Assembly (NCBI RefSeq): GCF_009831455.1 | Contig: NZ_WOWO01000002.1 | Coordinates: 930,001-994,000, forward strand | Direction: 5' to 3' | Length of the DNA: 64,000 bases | Source: Salinirussus salinus | Lineage (GTDB): Archaea > Halobacteriota > Halobacteria > Halobacteriales > Haloarculaceae | Shown: piece after piece, positions 15,860 to 26,598 of the stretch | Layout: each line of letters starts with the position of its first letter | Numbering within the stretch: the first letter of the stretch is position 1 | Notes under the pieces: generated by a model | Database searches by the model: none | What the model was told of the DNA's origin: nothing | Seen by the model: the letters and a program-made list of their open reading frames with translations, nothing else | Position numbers and translations under genes: made by a program

Positions 15860-16054
15860 TCAGGACTCGACGGAGCCGTCCCACTCCATCCGGCAGTCGT
15901 CGTCACAGAAGTGTGCGGTCCGGACCTCGCCGTCCTCGACCCACGTGACCACGCGGTGTCGGGGAGTGTCGAGAACCGTCGCCCCACACGTCGCACAGTC
16001 CGGCGCCTCCTCCTCGGAGATATCTTCGGCGACGTCCGAAGTCGGATCGACCAT
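15860..16054 (-). CDS. Small CxxC-type zinc-binding protein
   Basis: The 64-residue product starts at the ATG at 16054. It has C-A-T-C-G in the middle and F-C-D-D-D-C near the C terminus, giving four Cys for one zinc. This resembles small haloarchaeal zinc-finger proteins (DUF7576-like, by memory) of unknown partner. The next 50 nt upstream include ATTAAG and ATATAT elements, and the annotated longer frame crosses these, so the short start is preferred. Confidence 0.72.
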   Translation of the reverse strand: MVDPTSDVAEDISEEEAPDCATCGATVLDTPRHRVVTWVEDGEVRTAHFCDDDCRMEWDGSVES

Positions 16055-16080
16055 CTTATCCTCACCCTCGGTACGTCGGT

Positions 16081-16097
16081 ACTTAATCCCATATATC
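16081..16097 (-). promoter_or_regulatory. TATA region of the small zinc-binding protein
   Basis: On the minus strand this reads as ATATAT followed by GGGATTAAGT. The second part ends 26 nt before the start codon at 16054, which fits a leaderless promoter. Confidence 0.5.
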
Positions 16098-16151
16098 TTC
16101 CTCGCGCGGGCACTCCCGGCGCCGGACGGGGCCCGGCTGTCCACGGGAGCG

Positions 16152-17333
16152 CTACCGGTCCCGCGTCACCGTCGCGTTGGGCCCGACGCGGGCGTCCGTC
16201 GAGAGCGTCACGCCGGCGTTCAGCGTCGTCTCGATGCCCGTCTTCGCCCCGTCGCCGACGACGACGCCGAACTTCCGGCGGCCGGTCGAGACCCGCTCGC
16301 CCTTCACGGTCAGCCGGACCGGCTCGTCGTCGTGTCTGAGGTTCGCCACCGTCGTCCCCGCCCCGAAGTTGACGTCCCGCCCGAGGACGCTGTCGCCCAC
16401 GTAGGAGAGATGCGGCACCGCGGTCCCCGACATGATGACGCTGTTTTTCACCTCGACGGCGTTGCCCACCCGGGCGCCCTCGCCCAGCAGTGTGTGCCCG
16501 CGGACGTAGGCGTTCGGGCCGACGTGCGCGCCAGCCCGCACGAGCACTGGTCCCTCGACGACGACGCCGGGCTCGACAGTCGCTCCCTCTTCGACGACCA
16601 CGGCCCCGCGCAGCTCCGCGGTGTCGGCCACCTCACCGCGGAGGTCGCGGTCGAGCTCGCCGAGTTTCCACTCGTTCGCCTCCAGCAGTTCCCAGGGCCG
16701 GCCCACCCCCATCCAGCGGTCGACGTCGACCGCCCGGACCGACCGCTCGTCGACAACTCGGGCGAGGACGTCGGTGATCTCCTCCTCGCCACGTTCGCTG
16801 GCCTCGACGTCCAGCCACTCGCGGGCCTCCGCGGGGAAGACGTACGCGCCGACGTTGACGCGGTTCGAGGGGGGGTCGTCGGGTTTCTCGACGATCCCCT
16901 CGACTTCCCCGTCGGTGATGTCGAAGACACCGTAGGGGAGGGGGTCGTCGACCTCGTAGGTACCGACTGCGGGAGCGGCCTCGAACAGCCGTTCGATGGA
17001 GGCGGGGTCGTAGATGTCGTCGCCGTTGAGCACCGCGAAGGCACCCTCCAGGTGCTCGCGGGCCGCCCGGACGGCGTGGGCGGTGCCCCGTTGTTCGTCC
17101 TGGACGGCGTAGGCGACGGGGACGCCGCGGTACTCGTCGCCGAAGTACGCGCGGACGTCGTCGGCCTCGTAACCCACGACCAGGAGGAGTTCGGAGGCGC
17201 CGGCCGCGACGGCGGCGTCGGCGGTGTGGGCCATCAGCGGCCGGTCCGCCACCGGGAGCATCGGCTTGGGGCGGCGGTCGGTCAGCGGCCGCATCCGGGT
17301 CCCCTGGCCCGCGGCGAGGATCACAGTCTGCAT
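16152..17333 (-). CDS. glmU: Bifunctional sugar-1-phosphate nucleotidylyltransferase/acetyltransferase (GlmU-like)
   Basis: This 393-residue protein has an N-terminal nucleotidyltransferase domain with L-A-A-G-Q-G-T-R-M-R-P-L-T and a Lys-Pro-Met-Leu-Pro motif, and the N-G-D-D metal site near residue 103. From about residue 235 there is a left-handed beta-helix of hexapeptide repeats typical of acetyltransferases. Archaeal members make UDP-N-acetylglucosamine or similar nucleotide sugars. The exact sugar cannot be told from sequence. It stands alone on the minus strand. Confidence 0.88.
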   Translation of the reverse strand: MQTVILAAGQGTRMRPLTDRRPKPMLPVADRPLMAHTADAAVAAGASELLLVVGYEADDVRAYFGDEYRGVPVAYAVQDEQRGTAHAVRAAREHLEGAFAVLNGDDIYDPASIERLFEAAPAVGTYEVDDPLPYGVFDITDGEVEGIVEKPDDPPSNRVNVGAYVFPAEAREWLDVEASERGEEEITDVLARVVDERSVRAVDVDRWMGVGRPWELLEANEWKLGELDRDLRGEVADTAELRGAVVVEEGATVEPGVVVEGPVLVRAGAHVGPNAYVRGHTLLGEGARVGNAVEVKNSVIMSGTAVPHLSYVGDSVLGRDVNFGAGTTVANLRHDDEPVRLTVKGERVSTGRRKFGVVVGDGAKTGIETTLNAGVTLSTDARVGPNATVTRDR

Positions 17334-17364
17334 GCCCGAGGGCTCCGCCGGGACGGACTAAGGT

Positions 17365-17535
17365 CTACCGGCGCTTGCGCCCGCGCCGGGCCGAGACGGG
17401 CGCGCGGTCCTCGAAGGAGGACCCACAGCTGGGACACAGCCCCTCCTCGAAGAAGACCGTCGGTCCCTCGCGGGTCTCGGGGTCCCACCGGACGCGGTAG
17501 CCACACTCCTCACACCGGGTGGTTCGACGGGCCAT
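17365..17535 (-). CDS. 56-residue zinc-ribbon protein
   Basis: A short frame from the ATG at 17535 encodes 56 residues with C-E-E-C-G near residue 8 and C-P-S-C-G near residue 36, a two-knuckle zinc ribbon, and a basic tail (A-R-R-G-R-K-R-R). Such CPxCG micro-proteins are abundant in haloarchaea and several are known to be translated. A divergent 56-residue zinc ribbon lies 82 nt away. Confidence 0.7.
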   Translation of the reverse strand: MARRTTRCEECGYRVRWDPETREGPTVFFEEGLCPSCGSSFEDRAPVSARRGRKRR

Positions 17536-17617
17536 ACCCGAACGTCGGCGCCCGCCGACAAAACCGTTTGCGGGCCCGGACCGCGGCTTTGATTTACCGG
17601 CTTCCCGAACCCCCGGT

Positions 17618-17788
17618 ATGGAACTGGAAGCGGAGTGCCCGGAGTGTGGCGAGCAGCGGACCTTCTACATGGCCGCGAGCACGGAACTCCACCTGGGCCG
17701 GAAGGTCAAGTGGCGCTGCCCCGAGTGTGGCTACGGGTTCGTGCGGATCGACGGGGAGGTCGACACCGCGGCGCCCGCGACCGCGTAG
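17618..17788 (+). CDS. 56-residue zinc beta-ribbon protein
   Basis: From the ATG at 17618 the product has C-P-E-C-G-E near residue 7 and C-P-E-C-G-Y-G-F near residue 34, four Cys for one zinc. It resembles the haloarchaeal putative zinc beta-ribbon group (DUF7838-like, by memory). It has a TATA-like GATTTA 22-27 nt upstream. The coding length equals that of the divergent zinc ribbon, but the sequences are different. Confidence 0.75.
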   Translation: MELEAECPECGEQRTFYMAASTELHLGRKVKWRCPECGYGFVRIDGEVDTAAPATA

Positions 17789-17797
17789 AGAAGCGCC

Positions 17798-20700
17798 TCA
17801 GGCCGGCAGGTGGAGCCGGACGACAGTCCCGCCCAGCTCGCTCTCGGCGCGCTCGAACCGGCCGCCGTACGCCTCGACGACCCACCGCATCAGCCAGAGC
17901 CCGAGCCCGCTGGCGTGGGAGAGCTGCGTCAGCGGCGTCTCCCCGGCGACGACGGCCCACTCCGCGTCGGGTAGCCCCGGGCCGTCGTCGGCGACCGCGA
18001 CCGTCACCCCCGTCTCCGTCTCGCCGCCGGACACGCGGACCGTCGCCGGGCCGTCGTTGTGCTCGATGGCGTTCTCGACGAGGTGGGTGACCACCAGCGT
18101 CAGCCGTTCGTCGGCCCGGACCTCGACTCCCTCGTCGACTTCGGTCGTGACGGTCGCGTCTCCGGGGACCGTGACCCGGCCGACTCCGTCCTCGACCAGC
18201 GCCCGAAGCCTCCGGGGGACCCGGTCGTCGGCCCCGGCGACCTTCTCGATCTCGCGGGCCCGGTCGGCCACGTCCGCGACTTCCGTCGCCTTCGCGGCTG
18301 CCTTCTCGGCCAGGGTCGCCTCCTCCCCGTCCAGGGTCGCCGCCAGGTGTTCGACGTAGCCGAGGATGACCGCCAGGTCGTTCCGGAGGTTGTGTCTGAG
18401 GACGCGGTTGAGCACCTCCAGCCGGCGCTCGCGGCGCTTCTGTTCGGTGATGTCGGTGTAGATGCCAAGCACGTGGGTGGTGCCGTCGGCGTCGGCGAAT
18501 GGCACCCCGCGAAAGAGGAAGTCGGCGGGCCCGTCGGCGGTCTGCCGGCGGACCTCCGCGGTGAACGACCGGCCCGCCTCGCCGGCCTCGCCCTCGACCC
18601 CGGTCGCGAGCGCCTCGGGGAGGTCGACCGGCTCCTCCCCCTCGCGGAGGAGGTAGCTGTCCAGGTCCTCGCCGACGACCGCCGCGGCGTCGTAGCCGAA
18701 CACCTCCTCGAAGGCGTCGTTGACCGACTCGACGACCTGCCGTCCGTCCTCCAGGACGACGTCGACGACCGCGTCCGAGAGACTATCGAAGAGGTAGCTG
18801 AAGCGCTCGCGTTCGGACTGGAGCGCGCGTTCGGTCGCCAGCAGCTCCGAGCGGTCCCGGACCACGCCGACCGTCCCCGCGAACCCCTCGCCGGGGTACA
18901 GCGAGAGGTCGATGGTCACCGGGAGCTGCTCGCCGTCCGCCGACCGGAGCGCCGTCTCGGCGCTCGCACTGTCGGCGTCGCCGGCCCGGAGCCGGTCGAC
19001 CGCCTGGCTGACCGCCCGGTCGGGAGCCGCCAGCACGTCGGCCAGCGGCGTCCCGACCAGGTCGTCGCGGTCGCGGCCCAGCCACGCCGCGAGCGGCTCG
19101 GTCACGTAGGTGAGCCGCCCGTCCGACCCGCAGACGTAGACCATATCCTGGACGCTCTCCAGGACCGTCTCGTAGGTGCGAAGCTCGGACTCGCGTTCGA
19201 CGCGGTCGAGCGCCGCCGCGACGTTCGAGGCCAGCAGCTCCACCAGCGGCTGGGTGTACTCGGTGAAGGCGTCGGCCTCGGGCGCACCGATGCTCATCGT
19301 CCCGTGCTCCCCCAGCGGCGCGTAGACCGCTGCCTCGTACTCCTCGACGTCGACGGCCTCGCCCTCGCGGCGGACGGTCTCGCCGTGGTCGAAGGCCAGC
19401 CCCGCGCCGCCCTCGCCGGGTACGTAGGTCGGCCGGTCGGCCGCCTCGACCCGGTTGCCCGTCCCCTCGCCGAGCGTCGCCAGCCACAGGCTGTCGGTCT
19501 CCTCGTCGTACAGCCGGACGCCGGCGTCGTAGCCAAGCGTCTCCTCGGCGGCGGTGACTGCGACCTCGATCACGTCCTCGACCGTCGAGGCGGCCATCAG
19601 CGACCGGGTGGTGTCGTGGAGGTTCGCCAGCGCCTCGCGGTAGCGTTTCCGCTCGGTGATATCACGGAAGTAGACCGACAGCCCGTCGGGGGCGGGGTAG
19701 GCGCTGACCTCGAACCACAGGTCGAGCGGCGGGTAGTACGACTCGAAGCTGGTCGGTTCCTGGTCCTCCATGGCCCGCCGGTACTCCCGCTCGAACTGGG
19801 TGTCGACAGCCGCCTCGAAGACGTCCCAGACGCGCTCCCCGAGCACCGCCTCGGCGGTGACGTCGAGCACCGCTTCGGCGCGGCCGTTGATGTAGGTGAA
19901 CTCCCAGTCGGTGTCGAGCGCGAAGAAGGCGTCGTCGATCCGCTCGAACACCCGCTCGGCGCGCTCCCGGGCCGCGGCGAGTTCGGCCTCGCGTCGTTCG
20001 CGTTCGAGCTCGTGGCTCACCCACTCCGCGAGCAGCTCGATGAAGGTCCGCTCGCCCTCCGAGAACTCCACGCGCGGGTCGGTGTCGGCGAAACAGAGCG
20101 TCCCGCGGAGTTCGTCGTCGACAGTGATACGCGCGCCGAGGTAGCACGCCAGCCCGGTGTCCTCGTAGGCCGGGTCGGTACCCAGCTCGACCGGGACGTC
20201 GGCGTGTTCGGTCAGCCCGGGCCCGTCGACGGTCCGGCGGCAGTACGCCCGCGAGAGCGGGGCCTCGACGCCGGCCTGGACCCCGGGGTGGTCGCCGCGG
20301 GCGTGGGTGACCCGGAGTTCGTCGGCCTCGGGGTCGATGTCGGTGAGGAAGGCCACGTTCAGCCCGAGCCGCTCGCTGCCGGCCTCCAGGGCGCGGTCAA
20401 CCCGCTCGTCGAGGGAGAGGGAGGGGTCGGACGCCAGCGCCTGCAGCGAGCGCAGCGCCTCCTGATTGCGCTCCTGCTCCCGGCGGGCGCGCTCGCGGTC
20501 GGTGACGTCGTGGACCACGCCGACCACCCGGTCGTGGTCGTCGTCGGCGGGTTCGCCCTGTATCTCCACCCACCGGGTCTCCTCACCGGTGGTCACCCGG
20601 CAGGTGACCGCCAGCCGGCCACCCCGGCGGGCCCGCTCGGCGGCCCCCCGGACGGCGTCTCTGTCCTCGGGGTGGATCATCCCGACGAACTCCGCGGGCG

Positions 20701-21670
20701 TGACCGTCGCCCGCCCCTCGCCAAGCCCCGCGAACTCGACGGCCGGCCCCTCGAGGCGGATCTCGCCGTCGTCGACCGCCCAGTCGAAGACGCCCGACCC
20801 CGCCCCTTCGAGGGCCAGCTCCAGCCGGGTTTTCGTCTCCTCGAGGTCGCGCTCGCGCTCGACCCGGTCGGTGATGTCCCGGACCAGCCCTGTGAAGTAG
20901 ACCTCCCCGTCGCGCTCGAACTCGCCGAAGGAGATCCGCGCGTGGACCTCGTGGCCCTCGGCGTGACGCACCGGGAGTTCGACCCCGCTCCAGTCGATGG
21001 TGCGCTCGCCCTCCGCGAGGTACGTCTCGACGCCCCGGTGGTGGGCGTCGTGGAACCGCTCGGGGATCAGCGTCGTCAGCGACTCCCCCAGCAGCTGCTC
21101 GGGAGTGTGGCCGGTGACCGTCTCGACGCCGTCGTTCGCGTAGACGATGGTGCTGTCGGCGTCGATCGTCAGGATCGCCTCGGAGGTGCTGTTGGCGATG
21201 GCCTCGAAGGCCCCGCTGTCGGCGGGCAGCGAGGAGTCGGTCGCCCGCGCCGCCCCCGCGCCGTCCGCGACCCCTTCGGCCGCGCCGTCCGCGTCGTCGC
21301 CGGGAGGGCTGGCGGCGTCGGAGCCGGGCCCGGGCGCCCCTCCGGAGCCATCCCGGATCCGGTCGGCGAGGCTCCCCTCGCCCGTCCGTGGATAGTACTC
21401 GGCACCGGTCTCGGCAGCCACCAGGGCGAAAGCCGGGTCGGGGGTTGCGGTGGTGGCGACGACCGGCAACTCCGGCGTGCGGGCGGCGAGCCGTTCGAGA
21501 ACGTCGGCGGCCCCGTCGAGCGCCCCGTCGACGACGACACACTCCACGTCGGTGTCCGCGAGCACCGTCAGCGCCCCGTCCCAGGTCGCCGCAGTGACGA
21601 CCAGCGGGAACGAGTCAGAGAGCGAAGGACCGACTGATTGCGGACGGATGTGGAGGACTGCCTGACTCAT
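17798..21670 (-). CDS. Multi-sensor histidine kinase (receiver-like, PAS and GAF domains)
   Basis: The product has 1290 residues from the ATG at 21670. By eye the order is: a receiver-like N-terminal domain (1-115), an Ala/Gly/Asp-rich linker (115-160), PAS, PAS, GAF (about 415-560), PAS, GAF (690-840), PAS, PAS, then a kinase core. The phosphoacceptor helix reads V-L-R-H-N-L-R-N-D near residue 1090. The ATPase has N-A-I-E-H-N and D-D-G-P-G-L. The haloarchaeal H-N-L-R-N type is typical of cytosolic sensors of redox, light or small ligands. No membrane segment is visible. No response regulator is adjacent. Signal unknown. Confidence 0.92.
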   Translation of the reverse strand: MSQAVLHIRPQSVGPSLSDSFPLVVTAATWDGALTVLADTDVECVVVDGALDGAADVLERLAARTPELPVVATTATPDPAFALVAAETGAEYYPRTGEGSLADRIRDGSGGAPGPGSDAASPPGDDADGAAEGVADGAGAARATDSSLPADSGAFEAIANSTSEAILTIDADSTIVYANDGVETVTGHTPEQLLGESLTTLIPERFHDAHHRGVETYLAEGERTIDWSGVELPVRHAEGHEVHARISFGEFERDGEVYFTGLVRDITDRVERERDLEETKTRLELALEGAGSGVFDWAVDDGEIRLEGPAVEFAGLGEGRATVTPAEFVGMIHPEDRDAVRGAAERARRGGRLAVTCRVTTGEETRWVEIQGEPADDDHDRVVGVVHDVTDRERARREQERNQEALRSLQALASDPSLSLDERVDRALEAGSERLGLNVAFLTDIDPEADELRVTHARGDHPGVQAGVEAPLSRAYCRRTVDGPGLTEHADVPVELGTDPAYEDTGLACYLGARITVDDELRGTLCFADTDPRVEFSEGERTFIELLAEWVSHELERERREAELAAARERAERVFERIDDAFFALDTDWEFTYINGRAEAVLDVTAEAVLGERVWDVFEAAVDTQFEREYRRAMEDQEPTSFESYYPPLDLWFEVSAYPAPDGLSVYFRDITERKRYREALANLHDTTRSLMAASTVEDVIEVAVTAAEETLGYDAGVRLYDEETDSLWLATLGEGTGNRVEAADRPTYVPGEGGAGLAFDHGETVRREGEAVDVEEYEAAVYAPLGEHGTMSIGAPEADAFTEYTQPLVELLASNVAAALDRVERESELRTYETVLESVQDMVYVCGSDGRLTYVTEPLAAWLGRDRDDLVGTPLADVLAAPDRAVSQAVDRLRAGDADSASAETALRSADGEQLPVTIDLSLYPGEGFAGTVGVVRDRSELLATERALQSERERFSYLFDSLSDAVVDVVLEDGRQVVESVNDAFEEVFGYDAAAVVGEDLDSYLLREGEEPVDLPEALATGVEGEAGEAGRSFTAEVRRQTADGPADFLFRGVPFADADGTTHVLGIYTDITEQKRRERRLEVLNRVLRHNLRNDLAVILGYVEHLAATLDGEEATLAEKAAAKATEVADVADRAREIEKVAGADDRVPRRLRALVEDGVGRVTVPGDATVTTEVDEGVEVRADERLTLVVTHLVENAIEHNDGPATVRVSGGETETGVTVAVADDGPGLPDAEWAVVAGETPLTQLSHASGLGLWLMRWVVEAYGGRFERAESELGGTVVRLHLPA

Positions 21671-21764
21671 CAGGTTCGCTTGCACGTGCTGTCGAGCGGT
21701 GTTAAGTGCTGTGGCCACGCCGGCGGGCGGTCTGACGGCCCTGCTCCCGGGCGGACCGGCACGC

Positions 21765-23209
21765 TCACTCCCCGCCCCGGAGTGCCTGCCAGGAGAGCCG
21801 GGGCTCGCGGGCGGCTCCGACCTGGTCGACCCGGCGGGCCGCCGGCCGCTCGGGCGCGGCTTCGAGGGTGGCGTCGTCCTCGCCGGCGACGGCGTTGAAC
21901 GCTTCGGCGAGCTGGTCGAGGGTGCGCTTGCTCTCGGCCTCTGTCGGCTCGGTCATCAGCGCCTCGGGAACGATCTCGGGCCACTTGGTCGTCGGCGGGT
22001 GGACGCCGTAATCGAGCATCCGCTTGGCCACGTCGGCGGCGTCCTGGTCGCCGGCGCTGGCGACGAACTCGTGGTGGAAGGGGCCGAAGGGGACATCGTA
22101 GTCGACCTGCTCGGCGAGGTAGTTGGCATTCAGGACGGCCTTGGCGCTGGCGTCGCGCAGCCCCCCGTCGCCCAGCCGCGCGATGTAGGCGTAGGCCTTC
22201 AGCAGGACCGGCCAGTTCCCCTCGAAGCCGTGGACCTTCCCTATCGTGTGCTCGGGCTCGAACAGCTCGTAGTCGGGGGCGTCCCCGCCCCCGGACCCGT
22301 GGTCCGTCTCCCGAACGCGGGGTGTCGGCAGGAAGGGAGCGAGGTCCTCGACGACGCCGATGGGGCCGGCGCCCGGGCCGCCGCCGCCGTGGGGCGTCGC
22401 GAAGGTCTTGTGGACGTTGTAGTGCATGATGTCGAAACCCATGTCGCCCGGACGAGCCCGCCCCAGCAGGGCGTTGAGGTTGGCCCCGTCGTAGTAGAGC
22501 AGGCCGCCGGCGTCGTGGACGGTCCTGGCGATCTCCTCGATGTCGCGCTCGAAGAGTCCGAGAGTGTTGGGGTTGGTGAGCATCAGCGCCGCCGTCTCCT
22601 CGCCGACCGCCGCCTCCAGGGCGTCCAGGTCCACGCGACCGTCCTCCGCACCGGGGAGCTCCACGACGTCGAAGCCGGCCATAGCGGCGCTGGCGAAGTT
22701 GGTCCCGTGGGCGCTCTCAGGGACGATGACCTCCGACCGCTCGTCGCCGCGGTGCTCGTGGTAGGCCCGGGCGACCAGGATGCCCGCGAACTCCCCGGCC
22801 GCGCCCGCCGGCGGCTGCAGCGAGACGGCGTCCATCCCGCCGATCCGCGCCAGGTAGTCCTGCAGGCCCGCGAGCACCGCCAGCGTCCCCTGGGCGTGTT
22901 CGGCCGGGCGGTCCGGGTGGACCGCCGCGTCGGGCAGCGCGGCCACGTCCTCGGTGAACTTGGGGTTGTACTTCATGGTACAGGAGCCCAGCGGGAACGG
23001 ACCGCTCTCGACCCCGTAGTTCATCTGCGAGAGACGGGTGTAGTGACGCGCGAGTTCCGGCTCCGCGAGGCCGGGTAGCTCCAGCGAATCGCGGGTGAGG
23101 TCGTCGGGCAGCGGCGAATCCTCCCCACCCACGTCGACCTCCGTAGTGTCCTTCTCGGAAAGGAGGGGTTCATAGCGGTCGTCCTCGGCCCACCGGGCCT
23201 GGTCGTATC

Positions 23210-23213
<4 letters not shown>
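21765..23213 (-). CDS. gcvPB: Glycine dehydrogenase (decarboxylating) subunit 2
   Basis: The start at 23213 overlaps the stop of gcvPA by four bases (ATGA), a translational coupling usual for this pair. The 482-residue product has the pyridoxal-phosphate lysine K269 in H-Y-N-V-H-K-T followed by a Gly-rich loop. With GcvPA it forms the P protein that decarboxylates glycine and passes the aminomethyl group to GcvH. A longer frame to 23693 is antisense-like and rejected. The T and H genes lie 20 kb away. Confidence 0.95.
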
Positions 23214-24535
<1,322 letters not shown>

Positions 24536-24609
24536 ACCCGCGATTGGGCCGGGTGACAGTGATACCTTTCGGTGCTTCCCCGGTCAAACCGCAGGGAGGA
24601 ACGTCGCGC

Positions 24610-26508
24610 TCACTCCTGCCGGGCCCGCCTGAACCGCATCCGGAGACACCCGACGGGCTCCCCGCAGTCCGGGGTCGCCGTGTCGTTCCCGGTACCAGCC
24701 GCCGCTTCGTCGTCGACCCCGGTGTCCGTCTCGACGGGAGGAGACTCCTCGACGGACAGCGAACCGTCAGATGTGAGTACCGCCCACCGGACCAGCCACA
24801 GCTCCATCCCGCGGGAGTGCTGGAGCGGAGTCTCGCTGCCGCGGCCGATGGCGTCCAGGTCAGCGTGGGGGATCGTCCCGGCGTAGTCGAGCAGTTCCAC
24901 CGTCACCGATTCCTCCCCGACCGTGACCCGGATGTCGATCTCTGGGGTGGAGTCGGAGCCGGATCCCGGGTCGGTCGGGAGGGTCGTCCCGTCGACGGCG
25001 AACTCCAGCACCTGTCCGAACGCGGCCGGCAGCGTCCGGTGGACCTCCGCGACGGCCTCGTCGGGGCAGTCCAGCCGGATGCGCGCAGCCGGGTGCTCGT
25101 CGCGCACCCTCGCGATAGCCTCCTCGAGGACGGTCCTGAGGTCGTGCGGCTCGAGGTCGTGGTCCTCGGCCGAGACGAGACTCTGGAACTTCCGGACCTG
25201 ATCGCTGATCCCGATGAGGTCGTCCGCGGCCTCGATTATCGTCTCGATGGAGTCGTCGCCGTACTCCTCGTGGAGGAGTTCGGCCCGGCTGCGGATGACG
25301 TTCATTCGGTTGCGGATGTTGTGGCGGAGTACGCGGTCGAGTACCTCCAGTCGCTCCTCGCGTTCGCGTCGTCCGGTCACGTCGCGCTGGAGGCCGAGGA
25401 AGTGGGTCACCTCCCCGTCCTCGTCGCGCACCGGGACGACCTCGAGGCGGTTCCAGAAGGGCGTGCCGTCCTTCCGGTAGTTCAACAGCTCGGTGACGAC
25501 CGGCCGGCGGTCGTCGATCGCCCGTCGGACCTCCGCGACGGTCTCCTCGTCGGTCTCGGCCCCCTGGAGAAACCGACAGTTCCGGCCGAGTACCTCACCA
25601 GTCGAGTAGCCGGTGATCTCCTCGAAGGCCTCGTTGACGTAGATGAGTGGTTCGTCGTCCTGACGGGCGTCGGCGATGGTGACGCCCTGCCGGGCGGTCT
25701 CGATGGCCTTGCCGAAGAGGCTGAGCTGCTGTTCGCGCTCGCGTCGCTCGGTGACGTCGCGCATGACCAGCTGGACCGCCGGCTCGCCCTCGAAGGTGAC
25801 CGTGACGCCGGCCACCTCCGCGAACACCGTCGCGCCGGTCGCAGAGACCAGCCGGAGGTCCCGGAAGGAGTCCAGCTTGCCGTCCCGGCCGACCTCTGCA
25901 AGCAGGTCAAACAGCGTGTCGTGCTGGTCGGGGGCGACGAGGTCGGTGACCGGGCCGTGGAGCGCCTCGGGTTCGGCCGCCCGGAACGTCTCCGCAGCCG
26001 CGGCGTTGGCGTAGACCACGTCGCCGTCCCGGAGCACGAGCACCGTCTCGGGAGTCAGCTCGACCAGCTGCTGGTACTGTTCTTCCCGTTCCGCGAGCCT
26101 GAGCGAGGCCCGCCGGGCGTCGATCAGGTTCTCGATGCGGCGGTGTAACACCTGCTGGTCGACCGGCATCGTCACCACCTCGTCGACCGGCGTCGCGGAG
26201 CCGAGTGCCTCCTCGACGGCGTCGTCCGGCGCGACGAGCAGGTGCGGGAGAAAGACCGGGTCGGCCGCCTCGACGGCCGCCGACAGCTCCTCCCTGGCGT
26301 GTTCCATCGCCGCCGCGTCGAGGAGACAGAGGTCGTAATCCGTCGGGATGTCAGCCTCGCTCGCGGGGTCAGCGACCGAGAGCCCGTACCCTGCCTGGGC
26401 AGCCAGCCAGTCGGCAAGCAGCTCCCGGTCCCGGCCCGGCGACATGCAAAGCAGGACTGCGGGTTTGGTCTCGGCGCGGACGGCGACACTGTGGTCGGCG
26501 CTGTTCAT
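24610..26508 (-). CDS. Histidine kinase with receiver-like, PAS and LOV domains
   Basis: The start is the ATG at 26508, since the longer frame runs antisense to the KaiC-like gene. The 632-residue product has a receiver-like domain (1-130), a PAS domain (140-255), and a LOV-type PAS domain (260-380). The LOV part holds G-R-N-C311-R-F-L-Q-G, the flavin-adduct cysteine motif, plus N-Y-R-K-D-G-T-P-F-W-N and a late G-L-Q-R-D-V-T. The phosphoacceptor is H396 in V-L-R-H-N-I-R-N. The ATPase domain lacks an obvious D-x-G-x-G box (only degenerate residues), so kinase activity is not certain. Blue-light or redox sensing is inferred. Confidence 0.88.
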   Translation of the reverse strand: MNSADHSVAVRAETKPAVLLCMSPGRDRELLADWLAAQAGYGLSVADPASEADIPTDYDLCLLDAAAMEHAREELSAAVEAADPVFLPHLLVAPDDAVEEALGSATPVDEVVTMPVDQQVLHRRIENLIDARRASLRLAEREEQYQQLVELTPETVLVLRDGDVVYANAAAAETFRAAEPEALHGPVTDLVAPDQHDTLFDLLAEVGRDGKLDSFRDLRLVSATGATVFAEVAGVTVTFEGEPAVQLVMRDVTERREREQQLSLFGKAIETARQGVTIADARQDDEPLIYVNEAFEEITGYSTGEVLGRNCRFLQGAETDEETVAEVRRAIDDRRPVVTELLNYRKDGTPFWNRLEVVPVRDEDGEVTHFLGLQRDVTGRREREERLEVLDRVLRHNIRNRMNVIRSRAELLHEEYGDDSIETIIEAADDLIGISDQVRKFQSLVSAEDHDLEPHDLRTVLEEAIARVRDEHPAARIRLDCPDEAVAEVHRTLPAAFGQVLEFAVDGTTLPTDPGSGSDSTPEIDIRVTVGEESVTVELLDYAGTIPHADLDAIGRGSETPLQHSRGMELWLVRWAVLTSDGSLSVEESPPVETDTGVDDEAAAGTGNDTATPDCGEPVGCLRMRFRRARQE

Positions 26509-26568
26509 CAGTCCTGTTTCCGTTTTCTGAACATTGTACCACCGATATTTCCGTCTTGTGGCCGCAGA

Positions 26569-26574
26569 TTTATA
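26569..26574 (+). promoter_or_regulatory. TATA box of the KaiC-like gene
   Basis: TTTATA lies 24 nt before the ATG at 26599 in the 90-nt gap shared with the divergent LOV kinase. The spacing fits a leaderless transcript. Confidence 0.65.
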
Positions 26575-26598
26575 CGGATCCCTCGCCTGCCTCGGCCA

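Noticed and set aside
18059-21637. A 1192-codon open frame on the plus strand antisense to the multi-sensor kinase, and similar long frames at 15945-18359, 24355-26148 and 2128-3711
   Set aside because: They are mirror frames of real genes in very GC-rich DNA. Their products are Arg/Gly/Pro-rich or show no domain, while the opposite strand encodes clear families.
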